Shown here: positions 58,908 to 64,000 of the stretch, in pieces
How positions within the stretch are numbered: position 1 is the stretch's first letter
Layout: each line of letters opens with the position of its first letter
NCBI RefSeq assembly: GCF_014203735.1
Contig: NZ_JACHJQ010000001.1
Span: 310,001-374,000 of the forward strand
Length of the DNA stretch: 64,000 nt
DNA from: Actinophytocola algeriensis
GTDB taxonomy: Bacteria; Actinomycetota; Actinomycetes; Mycobacteriales; Pseudonocardiaceae
Reading direction: 5' to 3'
Program-made: the position numbers and the translations under genes
The notes under the pieces: model-generated
The model's input: only the letters and a program-made list of their open reading frames with translations
What the model was told of the DNA's origin: nothing
Databases searched by the model: none

Positions 58908-60314
58908 ATGGGGATGCGAAGCATAGGAGCAACGGCACCGGCCGACATCCCCGCAGGTGAGGTTCCCGGTCCGCTGCCACGTCGCCACGTGGTGTTCGCC
59001 GTGGTCGCGCTCGCCCTGTTCATGGCGTCGATGGACCAGACGATCGTCGCGACCGGCCTGAACGCCATCCAGTCCGACCTCGGCGCGGAGCTGACCTGGA
59101 GCGGGTGGACGATCACCATCTACTCGCTCGGCCAGATCATCGCCATGCCGATGGCGGGCAAACTCGGCGACCACTTCGGTCGCAAGAAGGTCTTCCTCAT
59201 CGCCGTCGTGGTCTTCACGGCGGCATCGCTGGCCTGCGGGTTCGCGAACAACATCTACGTGCTGGTGGCCCTGCGGGCCGTCCAGGCGCTGGGCGGCGGC
59301 GCGTTCATGCCTGCCGCCACGGGCATCATCGCCGACCACTACGGCCCGGCCCGCGACCGCGCGGTGGGCATGTTCACGTCGATCTTCCCCATCGGCGGCA
59401 TCCTGGGCCCGATCCTGGGCGGCGTCTTCGTGACCTACTCCTCGTGGCGGACCATCTTCTTCGTCAACGTGCCGATCGGCGTGGTGCTGTTCGTGCTCGC
59501 CTGGCGGCTGATCGGCGAGACACCGCGCAAACGGGCCGACCGGATCGACGTGCGCGGCCTGGTGCTGCTGGCGTCGCTCATGCTGACCACGATGTACGGC
59601 CTGACGAACCTCGACCACGGCCTGACCAGCCCGTGGTTCCTGGTGCCGGTGGTGGGCGGGGCGCTGTTCTCGTACCTGTTCGCGCGGCACACGGCCCGGT
59701 CCTCGGCACCCTTCATCCCGATGAGGTTCCTGCGTGGCAAGGGTTTCGGCGCGATGAACGTGCTGAACCTGCTCTTCGGCGGCGCCGCCATCGGCTTCGG
59801 CGCGCTGGTCCCGCTGTACGCGGAGGAACGCTTCCACCTGGACCCGCTCGCCGCGGGGACGGTCCTGACCGCCCGCGGCGCCGGGGTGATCGCGGTGGCG
59901 GCACTGGCCGTGCTCACGCTGCGCCGCCTCGGCTGCCGCATCCCGATGGTGGTCGGCTTCGTGCTGATCACGACCGGGTTCGCGCTGATGGCGTTCCCGC
60001 CCCCGAACACCAACGGCTACCTGTGGCTGATGATGGCCGCGGGCATCACGGGCGTCGGGATGGGCGTGTCGGTGCCCGCGTCGAACAACGTCGGGTTGCA
60101 GCTGGCCCCGGACCAGATCTCGTCGATCGCGGGCCTGCGGGGGATGTTCCGGCAGAGCGGTTCGATCATCGCGGTGTCGGTGATGACCGCGGTGGCCGCC
60201 AACAGCGCCAACCCGGCGCTGGCACAGGCACACGGTTTCGTGGTCCTGTCGGTGCTGCTGCTGGCGGCCGTCCCACTGATCTTCACGATCCCGGACCACC
60301 GGGGTAGCTGGTAG
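58908..60314 (+). CDS. MFS exporter, DHA2 family (EmrB/QacA-like)
   Basis: 468 residues, about 14 membrane segments. The loop 2-3 and motif C signatures are present: ALFMASMDQTIVATGLNAIQ (motif D1), GKLGDHFGRKKVFLIAVVVF (motif A) and GIIADHYGPARDRAVGMFTS then IFPIGGILGPILGGVFVTYS (motif C). ATG at 58908 is chosen; a second is two codons on. Probably a proton-coupled multidrug exporter under the divergent MarR. It ends at the stop of the convergent glycosyltransferase gene. Confidence 0.9.
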   Translation: MGMRSIGATAPADIPAGEVPGPLPRRHVVFAVVALALFMASMDQTIVATGLNAIQSDLGAELTWSGWTITIYSLGQIIAMPMAGKLGDHFGRKKVFLIAVVVFTAASLACGFANNIYVLVALRAVQALGGGAFMPAATGIIADHYGPARDRAVGMFTSIFPIGGILGPILGGVFVTYSSWRTIFFVNVPIGVVLFVLAWRLIGETPRKRADRIDVRGLVLLASLMLTTMYGLTNLDHGLTSPWFLVPVVGGALFSYLFARHTARSSAPFIPMRFLRGKGFGAMNVLNLLFGGAAIGFGALVPLYAEERFHLDPLAAGTVLTARGAGVIAVAALAVLTLRRLGCRIPMVVGFVLITTGFALMAFPPPNTNGYLWLMMAAGITGVGMGVSVPASNNVGLQLAPDQISSIAGLRGMFRQSGSIIAVSVMTAVAANSANPALAQAHGFVVLSVLLLAAVPLIFTIPDHRGSW

Positions 60315-62096
60315 TCAGCCACGCAGGTCGTACACGGTCTGCCCGTCCACCTCCTGGGACTCGAAGGTGTCCGACACCCACTCGTCGATGTCGGAACCGC
60401 CCCGCGGCCCCATGCCGCTGATGTAGTAGCTGATCTCCCCGTCCTCGACGTACCGCTGGAACTCCGCCAGCGTCGGCGCCGGATCGCCGCCGTTCCAGCC
60501 GCCGATCGCGATCACCGACTTCCCCGAGGCCAGCGCCAGGTCCGCCGCCGCCGTGCCGCCGGTGGTCGCGGCCGCCCACGTCGTGCCGGTCGCGGCCAGC
60601 AGGCCGGCCACCGACGACGACACCGGCGGCCCGTCCATGTCGAACTGCTGCCCGTCGGCCACCGGCCCCGACAACGGAATCGATCCGGAGTGCGCCTCGG
60701 CCGCGGTCGCCACCGTGAAGGCGCCACTGCCCAGCAGCGCCGTCACCACCGCCGCCACCCCCAGCACCCGGGCCCGCACGCCCACCGCGAGCACCGCGGC
60801 GACCACGACCGACGCCACCACGATCACCCAGCGCAACCACGGCAGCCACTCCGGTGACCGGTCCAGCAGGATGAACGTCCACACCCCGGTCACCGCGACC
60901 ATCCCCGCCAGCACGAACCGGGCAGGCGGATGCGCACGTCCCCGCCACAGCTCCCGCCCCGCGATCGCCGCCACCGCCGCCACCCCCGGCGCCAGCGCCA
61001 CCGCGTAGTACGGGTGGATGATCCCGCTCATCAGGCTGAACACGACCGCGGTCACGACCGTCCAGCCGCCCCACAACAGGAGCGCGGCCCGCGTCCGGTC
61101 GGTCCGCGGCGCACGGCGGGTGAACCACAGCCCCGCCACCAGCCCGATCAGCGCCGCGGGCAGGAGCCACGACACCTCCACCCCGAACGCCGAGCCGAAC
61201 ATCCGCCCGGGCCCGCTCGCACCGCCGAAGCCGATGTTCCCGCCGCCCATGCCGCCGCCAGGGTTGCCGTCACCGCCGAAGATCCGGCCCAGCCCGTTGT
61301 ACCCGAGCGCCAGCTCAAGCACGCTGTCGTCCGTCGAGCCCGCGATGTACGGCCGCGTCCCGGCGGGCCACAGCGCCACCAGCGCGATGTACCACCCCAT
61401 CGACACGACCACCGAGACCAGGCCCAGCGCCAGGTGCCACAGCCGCCGCCCCAGCGACGTCGGCGCCGCCAGCAGGTACACCAGCGCCAGCGCGGGCAAC
61501 GTCAGGAACCCCTGCAGCATCTTGGTCAGGAACGCGAACCCGACCGTCGCCCCCGCCAGCACCAGCCACGCGGGGCTCGCCTTCTCCACCGCCCGCACCG
61601 TGCAGTACGCGCCCGCCACCAGCAGCAACGTCAGCAGCGCGTCCGGCTGGTCGTACCGGAACATCAGCGCCGCCACCGGGGTCAGCGCCAGGCCGGCACC
61701 CGCCAGCAGACCCGCCGTGGTGCCGGACGTCCCGCGGACCGCCGCGTACAGCAGCCACACCGCGCCCACACCCATCAGCGCCTGCGGCACCAGCACCGTC
61801 CAGCTCGAGAACCCGAAGACCCGCGCGAACAACCCGGGAACCCACATCGCCGCTGGTGGCTTGTCGACCGTGATCACGCCGCCCGCGTCGGTCGCGCCGA
61901 ACAGCCACGCCTCCCAGCTCTGCGACCCGGCCTGGACCGCGCCCGCGTAGTAGCTGTTCCCCCAGCCGGTCGCGGTCAGGTTCCACAGGTAGAGGACGGC
62001 GGTGCCCACCAGGAGCAGCGCCAGTCCCCACGGCCGTTGCCGCCGCACGGCAGCCGTCGGCGCGACGGCGGTGACGGGTGAGGCGGTGGCGATCAC
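60315..62096 (-). CDS. GT39/ArnT-like membrane glycosyltransferase (YkcB type)
   Basis: 593 residues from a GTG overlapping the upstream stop (GTGA). Multi-span GT-C transferase: an N-terminal helix, then the catalytic-loop region GNSYYAGAVQAGSQSWEAWL and VITVDKPPAAMWVPGLFARV (loop with Asp-Lys-Pro-Pro), MFRYDQPDALLTLLLVAGAY, and more than ten helices. A very Gly-rich insert at about 275-295 (GGDGNPGGGMGGGNIGFGG). The C-terminal 130 residues form an extracellular domain (VIAIGGWNGGDPAPTLAEFQ, SQEVDGQTVYDL) shared with the partial gene at 63388. Expected to use a polyprenyl-phosphate sugar made by the GT2 gene upstream. Confidence 0.88.
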   Translation of the reverse strand: MIATASPVTAVAPTAAVRRQRPWGLALLLVGTAVLYLWNLTATGWGNSYYAGAVQAGSQSWEAWLFGATDAGGVITVDKPPAAMWVPGLFARVFGFSSWTVLVPQALMGVGAVWLLYAAVRGTSGTTAGLLAGAGLALTPVAALMFRYDQPDALLTLLLVAGAYCTVRAVEKASPAWLVLAGATVGFAFLTKMLQGFLTLPALALVYLLAAPTSLGRRLWHLALGLVSVVVSMGWYIALVALWPAGTRPYIAGSTDDSVLELALGYNGLGRIFGGDGNPGGGMGGGNIGFGGASGPGRMFGSAFGVEVSWLLPAALIGLVAGLWFTRRAPRTDRTRAALLLWGGWTVVTAVVFSLMSGIIHPYYAVALAPGVAAVAAIAGRELWRGRAHPPARFVLAGMVAVTGVWTFILLDRSPEWLPWLRWVIVVASVVVAAVLAVGVRARVLGVAAVVTALLGSGAFTVATAAEAHSGSIPLSGPVADGQQFDMDGPPVSSSVAGLLAATGTTWAAATTGGTAAADLALASGKSVIAIGGWNGGDPAPTLAEFQRYVEDGEISYYISGMGPRGGSDIDEWVSDTFESQEVDGQTVYDLRG

Positions 62097-63391
62097 GACG
62101 CACTCTTCTCGGTCAGGCGGCGCGGGTGGAACACCCAGCCGCGGAGCAGCAGGAACCGCAGCACGGTGGCCGCGAGGTTGGCGGCGACGAGCACGGCCAG
62201 CTCCAGCCCTCGGCCGGGCGACGTCAACCCGTGCAGCACGGCGAGCGACCCGGACGTCAGCGCCAGGCCGAGGCAGAACACGATCAGGCCCTCGAACTGG
62301 TGGCGTGCCACCCCGGCCCGCCCACGCACCCCGAACGTGTACCGCCGGTTCGCGGCCGTGTTGCCGACCGCGGTGACACCCAGCGCGGCGAAGTTCGCGC
62401 CCTGCGCGCCCAAACCGTTGCGCAGCAAAGAGAACAACACCAGGTAGGCCAGGGTGGACACCACGCCGACCGCGGCGAACCGGACCAGCTGCCGCAACAA
62501 CCCGGCCGGTGGCGCGTCCCGGCCGAGTTGTTCGCGCAGGTGGGCCACCGGGATCCGGCCCGTCGCGAAACCCCGTGCCAGGCGGGCGATCCCCTTCAGG
62601 TCGGCGATCGCCGTCGCGACGAGGTCGACGCGGCTGTCCGGGTCGTCCACCCAGTCCACCGGCACCTCGTGGATGCGCAGCCCCGTCCGCTCCGCCAGCA
62701 CCAGCAGTTCGGTGTCGAAGAACCAGCCGGTGTCCGCCACGTGCGGCAGCAGCTTCTCGGCCACATCCCGGCGGATCGCCTTGAACCCGCACTGCGCGTC
62801 GGAGAACCGGGTCGCGAGCGCACCACGCAGCAACAGGTTGTAGCCGCGGGAGATCAGCTCCCGCTTCGGCCCGCGGACCACCCGCGCACCCCGTGCGAGG
62901 CGGGACCCGATCGCCAGGTCCGAATGGCCGGACAGCAGCGGCGCGATGAGCGGGGGCAACGCGTTGAGGTCTGTCGACAGGTCGACATCCAGGTAGGCGA
63001 GGACCGCGGCGTCGCTCGCCGACCACACCGCCCGCAACGCGCGTCCGCGGCCCTTCTCCGCCAGGTGCACGGCGGTCACCTCGGCGAACTCCGCCACCAG
63101 TGCGTCGGCGACCGCCGCGGTGCCGTCGGTGCTCGCGTTGTTCGCGATCGTGATCCGGAAGCGGTAGGGGAACCCGGTCGACAGGTGCTGGTGCAGTCCG
63201 CGGACACAGGGGGCGAGGTCCCGTTCCTCGTTGAACACGGGCACGACGACGTCGAGCACCAGGGTGTCCCCATCGGTGTCGATGGCACCCCGGTCGGTGG
63301 GGTTGGGCACGGTCAGCGTCATGGTGAACACGCTTCGCTGCCAGGCTGGGCCGGCCGTGTGCCTCGCCTGTGCGTGAGCTGTGGGTGTCAT
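62093..63391 (-). CDS. GT2 dolichyl-phosphate-type glycosyltransferase fused to GtrA flippase domain
   Basis: 432 residues if translation starts at the ATG at 63391, which overlaps the upstream stop (ATGA). A start at 63322 would give 409 residues beginning MTLTVPNPTDR and is also possible. The GT2 domain has VLDVVVPVFNEERDLAPCVR, IANNASTDGTAAVADALVAE, AYLDVDLSTDLNALPPLIAP (DxD-like) and SDAQCGFKAIRRDVAEKLLP. From about 295 a GtrA domain with four membrane helices follows (LLRQLVRFAAVGVVSTLAYL, LGVTAVGNTAANRRYTF). It would make and flip a polyprenyl-phosphate sugar for the flanking GT39 enzymes. Confidence 0.9.
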   Translation of the reverse strand: MTPTAHAQARHTAGPAWQRSVFTMTLTVPNPTDRGAIDTDGDTLVLDVVVPVFNEERDLAPCVRGLHQHLSTGFPYRFRITIANNASTDGTAAVADALVAEFAEVTAVHLAEKGRGRALRAVWSASDAAVLAYLDVDLSTDLNALPPLIAPLLSGHSDLAIGSRLARGARVVRGPKRELISRGYNLLLRGALATRFSDAQCGFKAIRRDVAEKLLPHVADTGWFFDTELLVLAERTGLRIHEVPVDWVDDPDSRVDLVATAIADLKGIARLARGFATGRIPVAHLREQLGRDAPPAGLLRQLVRFAAVGVVSTLAYLVLFSLLRNGLGAQGANFAALGVTAVGNTAANRRYTFGVRGRAGVARHQFEGLIVFCLGLALTSGSLAVLHGLTSPGRGLELAVLVAANLAATVLRFLLLRGWVFHPRRLTEKSAS

Positions 63392-64000
63392 GACAGGTCG
63401 TAGACCGCGACGCCGGACACCTGCTGTGCCTCGAAGTTCTCCGCCACCCACTCGGCGATCCGCGCGCCCGCGTCACTGCCGCCGGTCGCGGTCGACGACA
63501 TCGCGCCGTCACCGATGAACCAGTGGATCTGTCCACGCCGGACGTACTCCTGGAACTGTGCGAGCGTCGGCGACGGGTCCGTGCCGTTGAACCCGCCCAC
63601 CGCCAGCACCGGTTTTCCGGACCCCAGCTGGTATCCGGCCGCGTTGTTCGATCCCACGGTCGCCGCGGCCCACGTGTGGTCGCCTTGCCGCAACAGCGCC
63701 ACGAGGTCCGCGCCGGGCGTCGGCGCGTCGAGCAGGCCACCCATGCCGCCGAAGTTCATGTTCCCCACAGGCGGACCCACTGACGGGCCCGCCGACGGCA
63801 GCGCACCCGAGTGCGTCGCCGCCGCCGTCTGCAACGAGTACGCCGCGGGCCCAGCCAGCGCGATCACCACCGCGAGCGCCGCCACCGCCAGACTCCGCTC
63901 CACCAGCAGCAACAACGCCGCCGCCGCGAGCCCCAAGACCAGCAGCACCAGCGACTCGAGCAGGAGATACGTCTCCATCGCAGTCAGCGCCACCGCCCCC
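63388..64000 (-). CDS. GT39/ArnT-like membrane glycosyltransferase, C-terminal part (runs off window)
   Basis: About 204 residues of the C-terminus; the frame is open to the window edge and the gene continues beyond it. Two or three membrane helices (LESLVLLVLGLAAAALLLLV, AVAALAVVIALAGPAAYSLQ) precede an extracellular domain with VLAVGGFNGTDPSPTLAQFQ and AQQVSGVAVYDLS, closely parallel to the end of the gene at 60315. It is therefore a paralogue, and the cluster is GT39 - GT2/GtrA - GT39. An apparent GTG at 63993 is not taken as its start. Confidence 0.85.
   Translation of the reverse strand, partial: GAVALTAMETYLLLESLVLLVLGLAAAALLLLVERSLAVAALAVVIALAGPAAYSLQTAAATHSGALPSAGPSVGPPVGNMNFGGMGGLLDAPTPGADLVALLRQGDHTWAAATVGSNNAAGYQLGSGKPVLAVGGFNGTDPSPTLAQFQEYVRRGQIHWFIGDGAMSSTATGGSDAGARIAEWVAENFEAQQVSGVAVYDLS

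Overview
The window is very GC-rich (roughly 70 percent), densely coded and full of 1-14 nt gene overlaps (ATGA, GTGA, TGATG). A mce4 operon, a KstR-type sterol regulon, a WS/DGAT acyltransferase, F420-type luciferase-like enzymes and a DUF5302 protein together point to an actinomycete, probably Pseudonocardiales or a close relative. That assignment is inference from gene content; there is no rRNA in the window.

About two thirds of the window is one large sterol (cholesterol-type) catabolic and uptake locus. 1-4817 holds the C/D-ring acyl-CoA dehydrogenases fadE32, fadE31 and fadE30, an enoyl-CoA hydratase and the SDR ipdF. After an insertion (4881-12401: a glycosyltransferase, a WS/DGAT and an RNA-repair operon) the locus resumes with fadA5-echA20-ipdA-ipdB-ipdC (16991 to 12595, minus strand), divergent from cyp125. 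18316-20910 holds a non-coding repeat island, a MarR regulator/oxidoreductase pair, a lipoprotein and an NTF2-like gene. 20907-24949 is an LLM oxidoreductase, ltp3, ltp4 and a DUF35 protein. 25010-32206 holds a broken gene, an LLM enzyme, two acyl-CoA ligases (one is fadD19), echA19 and an NPD-like oxidase. 33729-37884 is fadE26-fadE27-fadD17 (minus strand) preceded by a DUF5302 gene. 37956-50260 is an SDR-aldehyde dehydrogenase-SDR module followed by yrbE4A, yrbE4B and mce4A-F. Seven KstR-like boxes (TnnAACnnGTTnnA) lie in the divergent or upstream spacers of these units. Two AAGC-N4-GCTT palindromes, possibly KstR2-type, lie beside fadE30 and fadA5/cyp125. The logic is import (Mce4), side-chain oxidation and activation (Cyp125, FadD19, FadD17), side-chain beta-oxidation (FadE26/27, EchA19, FadA5, Ltp3/4) and opening of the last two rings (FadE30-32, IpdF, EchA20, IpdABC).

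The most unusual system is the two-gene, translationally coupled RNA-repair operon at 8158-12401: an RNA ligase fused to a polynucleotide-kinase-like P-loop domain, then an 879-residue protein with MJ1316/DUF504, endonuclease/exonuclease/phosphatase, 2H phosphoesterase and poly(A)-polymerase-like domains. An OGG-fold-like gene follows 37 bases downstream.

50261-64000 is ordinary accessory chromosome: TetR, PadR/HAAS, MarR/MFS and TetR/SIS regulator pairs, a secreted three-repeat protein, a RibD-type fusion with swapped domain order, a cupin, an ankyrin protein, and a GT39 - GT2/GtrA - GT39 cell-envelope glycosylation cluster that runs off the right edge.

Small repeats link several intergenic regions: a ~120-bp element with paired DnaA-box-like 9-mers (12411 and 33551), an intercistronic element that starts exactly on a stop codon (21849, 45613, and four tandem copies at 43141), and a 296-bp island with imperfect terminal inverted repeats (18459).
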